This document shows, in pieces, positions 23,581 to 35,356 of a stretch of 64,000 bases of DNA. Below the pieces are notes generated by a model, which saw only the letters and a program-made list of their open reading frames with translations, searched no databases and was not told the origin of the DNA. The stretch's first letter is position 1. Each line of letters opens with the position of its first letter. Source of the DNA: Budorcas taxicolor (Eukaryota; Chordata; Mammalia; Artiodactyla; Bovidae); NCBI RefSeq assembly GCF_023091745.1, contig NC_068926.1:46028001-46092000 (forward strand), read 5' to 3'. The position numbers were made by a program, and so were the translations under genes.

Positions 23581-24083
23581 ATTTCCTGCTGCCCTAGCCA
23601 CCAGCTCCTCTGAGTACCTGGTGGTTCCAGAACCGCTGTGACCCAAGCAGTGGCACCACTTCCACACCTGACTCACTGGGGCAGACCCAAGCCCTCCAGG
23701 GCAGCCTCAGGAGCAAATCCCAGTGGACAACCCCCATACAGAGGTGGAAATAAAACCACAATTAAAACCCAGGAGCAGTGTGACTAAGGAAGAAGACCCA
23801 AAACCAGCCCATCAGGCAAGCCGCAAATTAAATCCACGTGATAAACTAAGCAAATTCTGTGTCTATGGAATATACAAAACATTGTTGAGAGCTCCCACAG
23901 AAGAAAACACACTAGTTCTGATAGCTGTGGACACTGGAGGCAAGAACACAGAGGAGTAGGACCAGATTAGAATCTGAGCTGCCCCCATTACAGGTCCAGA
24001 GGTCAGCACAGTGTAGGAGGTCATCCTAGGGAGGTGAGGTGGACTGTGACTCCCAGCGAGGGAAAGAACTCTGACAGCAGTGA

Positions 24084-24097
24084 CACACACACACACA
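24084..24097. repeat. (CA)n tract
   Basis: A short 'acacacacacacac' run in the L1 5' region, about 30 bp before the BovB insertion point. Confidence 0.7.
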
Positions 24098-24129
24098 AAA
24101 CAAACATTAATTATTCTCATGTTTTGACT

Positions 24130-27100
24130 CGGAGAAGAGCAGCCCCACATCCAAGGAGTGGTGGCTGCCCAGGTGCAGGAGGGCCAAGAGGAGCATGAGG
24201 AGGGGGGCTGTGAGGAGATACCCCTAGTCCAAGATAAGGAGCAGCGGCTGTGCTTTGCTGGAGCAGCTGTGAAGAGATACCCCACGTCCAAGGTAAAAGA
24301 AACCCAAGTAAGACGGTAGGTGTTGCGAGAGGCATCAGAGGGCATACACACGAACCATAATCACAGAAAACTAGTCAATCTAATCACACAGACTGCACCC
24401 TTGTCTAACTCAATGAAACTAAGCCATGCCCTGTGGGGCCACCCAAGATGGGCGGGTCATGGTGGAGAGGTCTGACAGAATGTGGTCCACTGGAGAAGGG
24501 AATGACAAACCACTTCAGTATTCTTGCCTTGAGAACCCCATGAACAGTATGAAAAGGCAAAATGATAGGATACTGAAAGACGAACTCCCCAGGTCATTAG
24601 GTGCCCAATATGCTACTGGAGATCAGTGGAGAAATAACTCCAGAAAGAATGAAGGGATGGAGCCAAAGCAAAAACAATACCCAGTTGTGAATGTGACTGG
24701 TGATAGAAGCAAGGTCCGATGCTGTAAAGAGCAATATTGCATAGGAACCTGGAATGTCAGGTCCATGAATCAAGGCAAATTGGAAGTGGTCAAACGGGAG
24801 ATGGCAAGAGTGAAGGTCGACATTCTCGGAATCAGCGAACTAAAATGGACTGGAATGGGTAAATTGAACTCAGATGACCATTATATCTACTACTGTGGGC
24901 AGGAATTCCTCAGAAGAAATGGAATAGCCATCATGGTCAACAAAAGAGTCCAAAATGCAGTACTTGGATGCAATCTCAAAAATGACAGAATGAACTCTGT
25001 TCGTTTCCAAGGCAAACCATTCAATATCACAGTAATCCATGTCTATCCCCCAACCAGTAATGCTGAAGAAGCTGAAGTTGAATGGTTCTATGAAGACCTA
25101 CAAGACCTTTTAGAACTAACACCCAAGAAAGATGTCCTTTTCATTATAGGGGACTGAAATGCAAAAGTAGGAAGTCAAGAAACACCTGGAGTAACAGGCA
25201 AATTTGGCCTTGGAATATGGAATGAAGCAGGGCAAAGGCTAATAGAGTTTTGCCAAGAGAATGCACTGGTCATACCAAACACCATCTTCCAACAACACAA
25301 GAGAAGACTCTACACATGGAGAGCACCAGATGGTCAACACTGAAATCAGATTGATTAAATTCTTTGCAGCCAAAGATGAAGAAGCTCTATACAGTCAGCA
25401 AAAACCAGACTGGGAGCTGACTGTGGCTCAGATCATGAATTCCTTATTGCCAAATTCAGACTTAAATTGAAGAAAGTAGGGAAAACCACTAGACCATTCA
25501 GGTATGACCTAAATCAAATCCCTTATGATTATACAGTGGAAGTGAGAAATAGATTTAAGGGACTAGATCTGGTAGACAGAGTGCCTGATGAACTATGGAC
25601 AGACGTTCGTGACATTGTACAGGAGACAGGGATCAAGACCATTCCCATAGAAAAGAAATGCAAAAAAGGAAAACGGCTGTCTGGGGAGGCCTTACAAATA
25701 GCTGTGAAAAGAAGAGAAGGAAAAAGCAAAGGAGAAAAGGAAAGATCTAAGCATCTGAATGCAGAGTTCCAAAGAATAGCAAGGAGAGATAAGAAAACCT
25801 TCCTCAGCAATCAATGCAAAGAGATAGAGGAAAACAACAGAATGGGAAAGACTAGAGATCTCTTCAAGAAAGTTAGAGATACCAAGGGAATATTTCATCC
25901 AAAGATGGGCTCAATAAAGAACAGAAATGGTATGGACCTAACAGAAGCAGAAGATATTAAGACGAGGTGGCAAAATACACAGAAGAACTGTGCAAAAAAG
26001 ATCTTCACGACCACGATAATCACGATGGTGTGATCACTCATCTAGAGCCAGACATCCTGGAATGTGAAGTCAAGTGGGCCTTAGAAAACATCACTACGAA
26101 CAAAGCTAGTGGAGCTGATGGAATTCCAGTGGAGCTCTTTCAAATCCTGAAAGATGATGCTGTGAAAGTGCTGCACTCAATATGCCAGCAAATTTGGAAA
26201 ACTCAGCAGTGGCCAGAGGACTGGAAGAGGTCATTTTTCATTTCAATCCCAAAGAAAGGCAATGCCAAAAATGCTGAAACTACCGCACAATTGTACTCAT
26301 CTCACACGCTAGTAAAGTAATGCTCAAAATTCTCCACGCCAGGCTTCAGCAATATGTAAACTGTGAACTTCCAGATGTTCAAGCTGGTTTTAAAAAAGGC
26401 AGAGGAACCAGAGATCAAATTGCCAACATCCGCCGGGTCATCAAAAAAGGAATAGAGTTCCAGAAACACATCTATTTCTGCTTTATTGACTATGCCAAAG
26501 CCTTTGACTGTGTGGATCACAATAAACTGTGGAAAATTCTGTAAGAGATGGGAATATCAGACCACCTGACCTGCCTCTTGAGAAATCTGTATGCAGATCA
26601 GGAAGCAACAGTTAGAACTGGACATGGAAAAACAGACTGGTTCCAAATAGGAAAAGAAGTCCATCAAGCCTGTATATTGTCACCCTGCTTATTTAACTTC
26701 TATGCAGAGTACATCATGAGAAATGCTGGGCTGGAAGAAGCACAAGCTGGAATCCAGATTGCTGGGAGAAATATCAATAACCTCAGATATGCAGATGACA
26801 CCACCCTTCTGGCAGAAAGTGAAGAGGAACTAAAAAGCCTCTTGATGAAAGTGAAAGAGGAGAGTGAAAAAGTTGGCTTAAAGCTCAACATTCAGAAAAC
26901 GAAGATCATGGCATCTGGTTCCATCACTTCATGGGAAATAGATGGGGAAACAGTGGAAACAGTGTCAGACTTTATTTTTGGGGGCTCCAAAATTACTGCA
27001 GATGGTGACTGCAGCCATGAAATTAAAAGATGCTTACTCCTTGGAAGAAAAGGTATGACCAACCTAGATAGCATATTCAAAAGCAGAGACATTACATTGC

Positions 27101-27568
27101 CGACTAAGGTCCGTCTAGTCAAGGCTTATGGTTTTTCCAGTAGTCATGTATGGATGTGAGAGTCGGACTGTGAAGAAGGCTGAGCGCCGAAGAAGTGATG
27201 CTTTTGAACTATGGTGTTGGAGAAGACTCTTGAGAGTCCCTTGGACTGAAAGGAGATCCAACCAGTCCACTCTAAAGGAGATCAGTCCTGGGCGTTCATT
27301 GGAAGGACTGATGCTAAAGCTGAAGTTCCAGTACTTTGGCCACCTCATGCGAAGAGTTGACTCATTGGAAAAGACTCTGACACTGGGAGGGATTGGGGGC
27401 AGGAAGAGAAGGGGACAACAGAGGATGAGATGGCTGGATGGCATCACCGACTCGATGGACATGAGTTTGGGTGAACTTCGGGAGATGGTGATGGACAGGG
27501 AGGCCTGGTGTGCTGCGATTCATGGGGTTGCAAAGAGTCGGACACAAGTGAGCGACTGAACTGAACTG
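24130..27568 (+). mobile_element. BovB LINE (RTE clade), near full length
   Basis: 3,439 bp bounded by an exact 11-bp TSD, 'atgttttgact', at 24119-24129 and 27569-27579. The 5' UTR contains the 'gagataccccacgtccaagg' landmark and a BovA-homologous block near 24490-24545 ('ctggagaagggaatgacaaa'), which reflects shared ancestry of BovA SINEs and BovB rather than a separate SINE. The 3' end is the short 'actgaactgaactg' repeat typical of BovB, not poly(A). Inserted in the L1 5' region in the same orientation. Coding region listed separately. Confidence 0.97.
24426..27559 (+). pseudogene. BovB endonuclease-reverse transcriptase, inactivated
   Basis: One long RTE polyprotein, now in four frames. 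The N-terminal APE-type endonuclease begins near 24740 ('IGTWNVRSMN') with 'DILGISELKW' (conserved acidic residue); the GDWN motif is cut by TGG to TGA at 25155-25157. More stops follow near 25340, 25356 and 25377 before the SDH motif ('SDHELLIAKF' in the continuing frame, about 25431). A stop at about 26542 and three frameshifts (near 25980, 26280 and 27125) break the rest. RT motif A is 'CFIDYAKAFDCVDH' (about 26476-26518), motif B is 'QACILSPCLFN' with the usual Gly after Gln changed to Ala, and motif C YADD is intact at 26788-26799. Not functional. Confidence 0.93.
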
Positions 27569-27732
27569 ATGTTTTGACTTGTTCTGTAGATATTTTGGGA
27601 TCTTCCCCACCTTCCCACCCCCGTTGTATTTTAGCACTATTTTGGTTTTATTGGCGCTAATTAACCTTTTGAGGTGTTGTGGGGGGTTTTTTTTTGCCTT
27701 TTTTTTTTCCACAGTCATATTTTTTATTATTG

Positions 27733-28645
27733 TTATAAACCCCTGCCTCTATATTAGGCTTTTTCAGTTTTGGGGAGATTTCCTTTTTTCTCTCTCTTTT
27801 GTTAATTTTAATTAAAAAATTTTAAACCTATTATTATTTTTTCTACATTTGTTCCTTTGTTTGCTTTTCATACTGTTGTTTCCCCCTTGAAGTTAATCTT
27901 TAAAATATATACATCTTCTTTATCTATCTCTATTTACTTTGCATATCTATTATTTCTTTCTTTTCCTCTCAACATATCAGTTTTATTTTCATTGCTTGAT
28001 TCCTCAATTGACACCTTGATTAAGTTTTGTTTTCCAGTTTGTGCTTTAGTTAGTTTTGTTCTGGTAGACATAATTTTGGTTTCCTTTGTTCACTGGGTCA
28101 CTCTATTGTACTTTATTTTTGTTGGACTGTTTTAATTTTGCTAATGGACGTATATGTGTATATTCAGTCACACTTTTTATGCTGTTATAAATCTTTGCAT
28201 CTACATTGGGCTTTTGCAGTTCTGTGGAGTTTTCCTTTTTTCTTTCTTCCTTATTTTCCCCTCTTTTTAACAATTTTAACTTCTAATTTTTTAAATCTAT
28301 TATATCTTTTCTACATTTATTCCTTTGTTTGCCTTTCTTACTCTTCTTTTCCCCTTGTAGTTAATCTTTAATGTATATATCTTCTTCATCTACCTCTATT
28401 TAACTTTGCATATCTGTTCTTTCTTTCTTTCCTTTCCTCTCAATATATTTGTTAGGTTTTTTCATTGCTTTTTCTCCACTTGGCACCTGGCTTTATTTTT
28501 GTTTTCTAGTTGTGTTTTAGTTAGTTTTGTTTTTAACTGTTAAAAAAAATTTTTTTATTTACTTTGTTTGCTTGGTCAATCTATGGTAGTTTACTTTTGT
28601 TGGACTCTTTTGACTTTGCTTATGGGTATATATGTATACATGTAT
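27733..28645 (+). repeat. ~452-bp T-rich tandem duplication in L1 5' region
   Basis: Two adjacent units share an ordered series of landmarks at a constant offset of about 452 bp: 'ttataaaccc/ttataaatct', 'ttcctttgtttgc', 'gttaatcttta', 'tttactttgcatatct', 'tcattgctt', 'tttagttagttttgtt', 'tttttgttggac', 'tatatgtgtatattca/tatacatgtatattcc'. Unit 1 is 27733-28184 and unit 2 about 28185-28645. Tandem units in L1 5' UTRs are known to carry promoter activity in rodents; any such role here is inference. Confidence 0.8.
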
Positions 28646-29226
28646 ATTCCATTATTTTAATTATTCTTTGCCTGATTTTGCAACTGCAATTTGTCTAGGG
28701 TTCAACCTTGGTTTCTCATTTTTGGATATTTGTTTTAATCTCACTTAATACCATAACAAACCACTTGTGGAATCTTTGTTCCTGACCAGAGATCAAGCCC
28801 TCAGTCTTTTGAGTGGGAGCATGGACTCCAAGACCCTAGACTACCAGAGACCTAACCTTAGGGGGTATCAAATAGTGAGAACTCAAACAAAGGAAACCAC
28901 TGCAATACAAGACCCTGCATCACCCAACCATGAGTAGCACTCTGTGCAGGAAGCCTCATCTAAACAACAAACAAAACAAAAACCCAAACCTAATCATCAG
29001 CAGACAGGATTACCACCTCACTCAGCCTTGCCATCAGAGGAAAAACAAAGAAACAAAAATTCAGCACAAGTCTCACCCTATATGTAGCTTATACAAACCA
29101 CTGGACCAACCTTAGGAGAGCAGAAACCAGAAGGAAAAAATAATTCAACCTTAAAGCCTTGGAAAAGGAGACCTCAATCACAATAAGTTAAAAAGAATAA
29201 TAAAAAGGCAGAGAAATAATACACAA

Positions 29227-30060
29227 ATGAAGGAACAAACTAGAAACACAGAAGTCCAAATAAATGAAGAGGAAATAGGCAAACTACCTGAAAAAGAATT
29301 CAGAATAATAATGGTAAAGATGACCAAAAACCTTGAAAACAAAATGGAGAAAATGCAAGGATCAATTAACAAAGACCTGGAAGAGTTAAAGGATAAACAT
29401 ACAGAGACAAGCAACACAATTACTGAAATTAAAAACACTCTAGAAGGAATCAATAGCAGAATATCTCAAGCAGAAGAACGAATCAGTGAGCTGGAAGATA
29501 AAATGGTGGAAATAACTTCTGAAGAGCAGAATAAAGTAAAAAGAATGAAAAGAACAGAAGATAGTCTCAGAGACCTCTGGGACAATACCAGATGCACCAA
29601 TATTTGAATTTTAGGGGTCCCAGAAGGAGAAGAGCAAAAGAAATGGTATGAGAAATTTCTTGAAGATAATAGTTTAAAATTTCCCCAACAGGGAAAAGGA
29701 AATAGTCAAGTCCAAGAGGCACAAAGAGACCCATACAGGATAAACCCAAGGAGACACATGCCAAGACACATATTAATCAAACTAACACAGACTAAACACA
29801 AAGTGAGAAGGGAGAAGCAGCAAGTAGAATTCAAGGGAAACCCCATACACTTAACAGCTGATCTTTCAGCATAAACTCTGCAGGCCAGAAGGGAATGGCG
29901 GGATACACTAAAAGTATTGAAAGGGAAAAATCTACAGCCAAGATTACAGTACTTGGCAAGGATCTCATTCAAAATTGATGAAAAAGTAAAAAACTTTTCA
30001 GAAAAGCAAAAGTTAAGAGAATTCAGGACCACCAAACCAGCTTTACAACAATGTTAAAGG
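29227..30060 (+). pseudogene. L1 ORF1 (RNA-binding chaperone), inactivated
   Basis: L1 ORF1 encodes the coiled-coil trimeric nucleic-acid chaperone that coats L1 RNA. The first 126 codons are open (29227-29607) and show the acidic/lysine-rich coiled-coil region ('ENKMEKMQGSINKDLEELKD', 'RISQAEERISELED'). A stop, probably CGA to TGA, ends the frame at 'NTRCTNI', at the start of the RRM-like part. Diverged RRM and C-terminal sequence continues to 'ttacaacaatgttaaag' with frameshifts. The start gives MKEQTRN..., unlike the second L1 in this window. Confidence 0.85.
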
Positions 30061-30240
30061 GACTTATACAGTCAAGAAATACAAGAGAAGAAAAAAATCT
30101 ACAAAATCAACTCCAAACAATTAAGAAAATGACAATAGGAACATATATATCAATAGTCACTTTAAATGTAAATGGATTAAATGCACCAACCAAATGACAC
30201 AGACTGGCTGAGTGGATACAAAAACAGGACCCATATATAT

Positions 30241-30440
30241 GCTGGCTCAGATGGTAAAGCATCTGTCTACAATGCGGGAGACCTGGGTTCAATCCCTGGG
30301 TCAGGAAGATCCCCTGTAGAAGGAAATGTCAATCCACTCCAGTACTATTGCCTGGAAAATCCCATGGACAGAGGAACCTGGTAGGCTACAGTCCATAGGG
30401 TCACAAAGAGTCGGACACAACTGAGCGACTTTACTTTCAC
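30241..30440 (+). mobile_element. Bov-tA SINE inside L1 ORF2
   Basis: Runs from 'gctggctcagatggtaaagc' to 'gcgactttactttcac', splitting the L1 endonuclease at 'cccatatatatgctg | aaggaacccacttcag'. No clear TSD, and a few L1 bases ('tctacaag'-like) appear to be missing. Confidence 0.93.
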
Positions 30441-33400
30441 AAGGAACCCACTTCAGACCTAAAGACACACAAAGACTGAAAGTGAGAGGATGGAAAAATA
30501 TATTCCATGCAAATGGGAAGCAAAAGAAAGCTGGAGTAGCAATCTTCATATCAAACAAAATAGACCTTAAAATAAAGAAGATTACAAGAGGTCAGGAAGG
30601 ACACTACATAAGGATCAAGGGATCAAACCAAGAGGAAGACATAACAATTGTAAATATCTATGCACCCAACATAGGAGCACCTCAATACATAAGACAAACA
30701 CCTTCAGACAAAAAAGAAGAAATTGACAGTAACACAATAATAGTAGGAGACTTTAACACCTCACTCACACCAATGGACAGATAATCAAAACAGAAAATTA
30801 ATAAGGAAACACAAGTCTTAAATGATACATTAGATAAGATGGATCTCATTGATATCTTCAGGACATTCCATCCAAATGCAGAAGATTACACCTTCTTCTC
30901 AAGTGCACATGGAACATTCTCCAGTATAGATCACATCTTGGGTCACAAATCAAACCTCAGTAAATTTAAGAAAACTGAAATAGTATCAAGCATCTTCTCC
31001 AACCACAACACTGTGAGGCTAGATATCAATCACAAGAAAAAAACTGTAAGAAACACATGTAACAACACATGGAGATTAAACAACATGCTTCTAAATAACC
31101 AACAGGCTACTGAAGAAATCAAAAGGGAAATAAAAAAATTTCTAGAAACAAATGACAATGAAAACACAACAACTCAAAACCTATGGGATGCAGCAAAAGC
31201 AGTTCTAAGAGGGAAATTTATAGCAATACAATTCTACCTCAAAAAACAAGAACAACATCAAATAGACAACCTAAGTTTACACTTAAAACAACTGGAAAAT
31301 GAAGAACAAAAAAACCCCAAAATTAGTAGAAGGAAAGAAATCATAAAGATCCAAGCAGAAATAATTGAAAAAGAAATGAAAGAAACAATAGTAAAGATTA
31401 ATACAACTGAAAACTGGATCTTTGAGAAGATAAGCAAAATTGACAAACCCTTAGCCAGACTCATCAAGAAAAAAAGAGAGAAGAATCAAATCAACAAAAT
31501 TAGAAATGAGAAAGGAGAAGTTACAGCAGACAATGCAGAAATACAAAGGATTATAAGAGACTATTATGAACAACTATAGGGCAATAAAATGGATAACCTG
31601 GAAGAAACGGACAGATTCTTAGAAAAGTTCAGTCTTCCAAGACTGAACCAGGGAGAAATAGAAATTGTGAACAACCCAATTACAAGCACTGAAATTGAAG
31701 CTGTGATCAAAAATCTTCCAAAAAACAAAACCCCAGGACCAGACGGCTTCACAAGAGAATTCTATCAAACATTTAGAGAAGAGTTAATACCTATCTGCCT
31801 AAAATTATTTCCAAAAATTGCAGAGGAAGGAACACTTCCAAACTCATTCTATGAGGCCACCATCACCCTAACACCAAAACCAGCCAAAGACAACACAATA
31901 AAAGAAAACTACAGGCCAATGTCACTGATGAAAATAGATGCAAAAATCCTCAACAAAATTTTAGCAAACAGAATTCAGCAACACATCAAAAAGCTCATAC
32001 ACCATGATCAAATTGGGTTTATTCTAGGAATGCAAGGATTCTTCAATATAAACAAATCAATCAATGTGATACACCATATTAAAAAATTGAAAGATAAAAA
32101 CCATATGATCATCTCAATAGATGCAGAAAAAGCCTTTGACAAACTTCAGCACCCACTTATGATTAAAACTGTTCAAAAAATGGGCATATAAGGAACCTAC
32201 CTCAACATAGTAAAGGCCATATATGATAAGCCCACAGCAAACATTATTCTCAATGGTGAAAAACTGAAAACATTCCTCCTAAGATCAGGAACAAGACAAG
32301 GGTTTCCACTTTCACCACTATTATTCAACATAGTTCTGGAAGGCCTAGCTATAGCAATCAGAGAAGAGAAAGAAATAAAAGGAATCCATATTGGAAAAGA
32401 AGAAGTAAAGCTCTCAATGTTTGCAGGTGACATGATACTGTACACAGAAAACCCTAAAGATAGTATCAGAATATTACTAGAGCTAATCAGTGAATTTAGC
32501 AAAGTTGCAGGATACAAAATCAGTACACAGAAATCACTTGCATTTCTATATAATAACAATGAAAAACCAGAAAGAGAAGTTAAGGAATCAATTCCGTTCA
32601 CCATTGCAACAAAAAGAATTAAATATCTAGGAGTGAACTTACTTAAGGAGACAAAAGAACTGTACACAGAAAATTATAAGACACTGATGAAATAAATCAA
32701 AGATGACATAAAGAGATGAAGAGATATTCCATGTTCCCGGGTAGGAAGAATCAATATTGTGAAAATGACTATACTACGCAATGCAATCTACAGATTCAAT
32801 GTGATCCATATCAAATTACCAATGGCATTTTTCGCAGGACTGGAACAAAAAATTTCACAATTCATATGGAAACACAAAAGACCCTGAATAGCCAAAGCAG
32901 TCTTGAGAAAGAATAATGGAGCTGGAGGAGTCAACCTTCCTGGCTACAGATTATGCTACAAAGCTACAGTCATCAAGACAGTATAGTACTGGCACAAAAA
33001 CAGAAATAAAAACCAATGGAACAAGAAAGAAAGCCCAGAAATAAACCCATGCACCTATGGGTACCTTATTTTTGAAAAAGGAGGCAAGAATATACAATGG
33101 GGCAAAGACAGCCTCTTCAATAAATGGTTCTTGGAAAACTGGACAGCTATGTGTAAAAGAATGAAATTAAAACACTTCCTAACACCATACACAAAGATAA
33201 ACTCAAAATGGATTAAAGACCTAAATGTAAGACCAGAAAGTATAAAACTCTTGGAGGAAAACATAGGCAGAACACTGAATGACATAAATCAAAGCAAGAT
33301 CCTCTATGATCCACCTCCTAGAGTAATAAATAAAAACAAAAGTAAACAAGTGGGACCTAATTAAACTTAAAAGCTTTTGCACACCAAAGAAAACTCTAAG

Positions 33401-33571
33401 CAAGGTGAAAAGATAACCCTCAGAATGGGAAAAAATAATAGCAAATGAAACAACTGACAAAGGATTAATTTCCAAAATATACAAGCAGCTCATACAACTC
33501 AATGCCAGAAAAACAAACAACATAATCAAAAAGTGAGGAAAAAACCTAAACAGACATTTCTCTGAAGAAGA

Positions 33572-34446
33572 TAGAGTACATCATGAGAAACGCTGGACTC
33601 GAAGAAGCACAAGCTGGAATCAAGATTGCTGGGAGAAATATCAATAACCTCAGATATGCAGATGACACCACCCTTCTGGCAGAAAGTGAAGAGGAGGTAG
33701 AAAGCCTCTTGATGAAAGTGAAAGAGGAGAGTGAAAAAGTTGGCTTAAAGCTCAACATTCAGAAAACGAAGATCATGGCATCTGGTCCCATCACTTCATG
33801 GGAAATAGATGGGGAAACAGTGGAAACAGTGTCAGACTTTATTTTTGGGGGCTCCAAAATCACTGCAAATGGTGACTGCAGCCATGAAATTAAAAGACGC
33901 TTACTCTTTGGAAGAAAAGTTATGACCAACCTAGATAGCATATTCAAAAGCAGAGACATTACATTGCCGACTAAGGTCCGTCTAGTCAAGACTATGGTTT
34001 TTCCTGTGGTTATGTATGGATGTGAGAGTTGGACTGTGAAGAAGGCTGAGCGCGGAAGAATTGATGCGTTTGAACTGTGGTGTTGGAGAAGACTCTTGAG
34101 AGTCCCTTGGACTGCAAGGAGATCCAACCAGTCCATTCTGAAGGAGATCAACCCTGGGATTTCTTTGGAAGGAATGATGCTAAAACTGAAACTCCAGTAC
34201 TTTGGCCACCTCATGCGAAGAGTTGACTAATTGGAAAAGACTCTGATGCTGGGAGGGATTGGGGGCAGGAGGAGAAGGGGACGACCGAAGATGAGATGGC
34301 TGGGTGGCATTATGGACTCGATGGATGTGAGTCTGAGTGAACTCCGGGAGCTGGTGAGGGACAGGGAGGCCTGGCGTGCTGCGATTCATGGGGTCGCAAA
34401 GAGTCGGACATGACTGAGCGACTGAACTGAACTGACCTGACTGAAC
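33572..34446 (+). mobile_element. BovB LINE, 5'-truncated, inside L1 ORF2
   Basis: Begins in the RT domain at 'tagagtacatcatgagaaac' and ends with 'gactgaactgaactgacctg' repeats. The L1 resumes at 'aaattcatgaaaagatgctc'. Comparison with the second L1 (51064-51105) indicates that about 17 bp of L1 are missing at the junction and no TSD is visible. Confidence 0.93.
33583..34413 (+). pseudogene. BovB RT C-terminal part, one stop
   Basis: The best preserved BovB reading frame in the window: 215 codons, one stop at 34228-34230 (TCA to TAA by comparison with the other copies here), then 60 more codons in the same frame. YADD is intact at 33655-33666 ('INNLRYADDTTLLAESEE'), followed by the thumb and C-terminal tail ('MYGCESWTVKKAE', 'CWRRLLRVPW'). 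It lacks the endonuclease and RT motifs A and B through 5' truncation, so it cannot act alone. Confidence 0.9.
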
Positions 34447-35356
34447 AAATTCATGAAAAGATGCTCAACATCGCTTATTACTAGAAAAATGTAAATCAAA
34501 ACCACAATGAGATATCACTTCACACTGGTCAGAATGGCCATCATCAAAAAGTCTACAAACAATAAATGCTGGAGAGGGTGTGAAGAAAAGGAAACGCTCT
34601 TGCACTGTCGGTGGGAGTGTAAACTGATACAGCCACTATGGAAGACAGTATGGAGATTCCTTTAAAAACTAGGAATAAAACCACCTTATGATCCAGCAAG
34701 CCCACTCCTAGGCATATACCCTGAGGAAACCAAAATTGAAAAAGACACATGTATCCCATTGTTCACTGCAGCACCATTTACAATAGCTGGAACATGGAAG
34801 CAATGTAGATGTCCATCGACAGATGAATGGATAAAGAACTTACACATATACACAATGGAATATTACTCAGCCATAAAATGAAACTCATTAGAGTCAGTTC
34901 TGATGAGGTGGATGAACCTAGAACCTATTATACAGAGTGAAGTGAGTCAGAAAGAGAAAGATAATGTCGTATTCTAGCACACACATACAGAATCTAGAAA
35001 AATGGTACTGAACAATTTATTTACAGGGCAGCAATGGAGAAACGGACATAGAGAATAGACTTCTGGACATGGGGAGAGGGGAGGAGAGGGTGAGGTGTAT
35101 GGAAAGAGTAATATGGAAACTTACATTACCATATATAAAATAGATAGCCAACAGGAATTTGCCATGTGGCTCAGGAAACTCAAACAGGGTCTCTGTATCA
35201 ACCTAGAGGGGTGGGAATGGGGAGGGAAATGGGATGGGGGTTCAAAAGGGAGGGGTTATATGTATACCTATGACTGATTCATGTTGAGGTTTGACAGAAA
35301 ACAACAAAAGTCTGTAAAGCAATTATCCTTCAATTAAAAAAAATAAATTAAAAAAA

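Larger units (their letters stand above)
30129..34997 (+). pseudogene. L1 ORF2 (endonuclease-RT), inactivated and interrupted
   Basis: Starts 'MTIGTYISIVTLNVNGLN', the APE endonuclease N motif, then is cut by a Bov-tA (30241-30440). Endonuclease continues at 30482-30784 with GDFN ('IIVGDFNTSL') and, after a stop, 'SSAHGTFSSIDHILGH'; the catalytic SDH reads SNH ('FSNHNTVRLD'). The RT region (31589-32695) has 'TPGPDGFT' and 'IDAEKAFDKLQHP', but motif C reads FAGD at 32420-32431 instead of FADD, losing a catalytic Asp. The cysteine-rich C-terminus (C-W-R-G-C...H-C...C, from 34567) lies after the BovB insertion. Several stops and frameshifts. Confidence 0.92.
22422..35356 (+). mobile_element. Full-length L1 (L1_BT-like), disrupted by later insertions
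   Basis: Starts 'agaacaagagggcagagg' and ends in an A-rich tail. Subtracting three later insertions leaves about 8.4 kb, the size expected for a complete ruminant L1. In order: a long 5' region (22422-24129 and 27569-29226) with a T-rich tandem duplication, ORF1 (from 29227), ORF2 (30129 to about 34997) and a 3' UTR. TSD of 18 bp: 'aaaaggaatggatttgag' at 22404-22421 and 'aaaaagaatgaatttgag' at 35357-35374 (16/18). The target is an older L1 3' end. Insertions: BovB 24130-27568, Bov-tA 30241-30440, BovB 33572-34446. ORFs are dead. Confidence 0.93.

Noticed and set aside
23863..24351. 162-aa minus-strand frame
   Set aside because: Antisense shadow of the L1 5' UTR and BovB 5' UTR, spanning an insertion junction.
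24490..24545. Apparent BovA SINE inside the BovB 5' region
   Set aside because: BovA SINEs and BovB share this block by descent, so it is part of the LINE.
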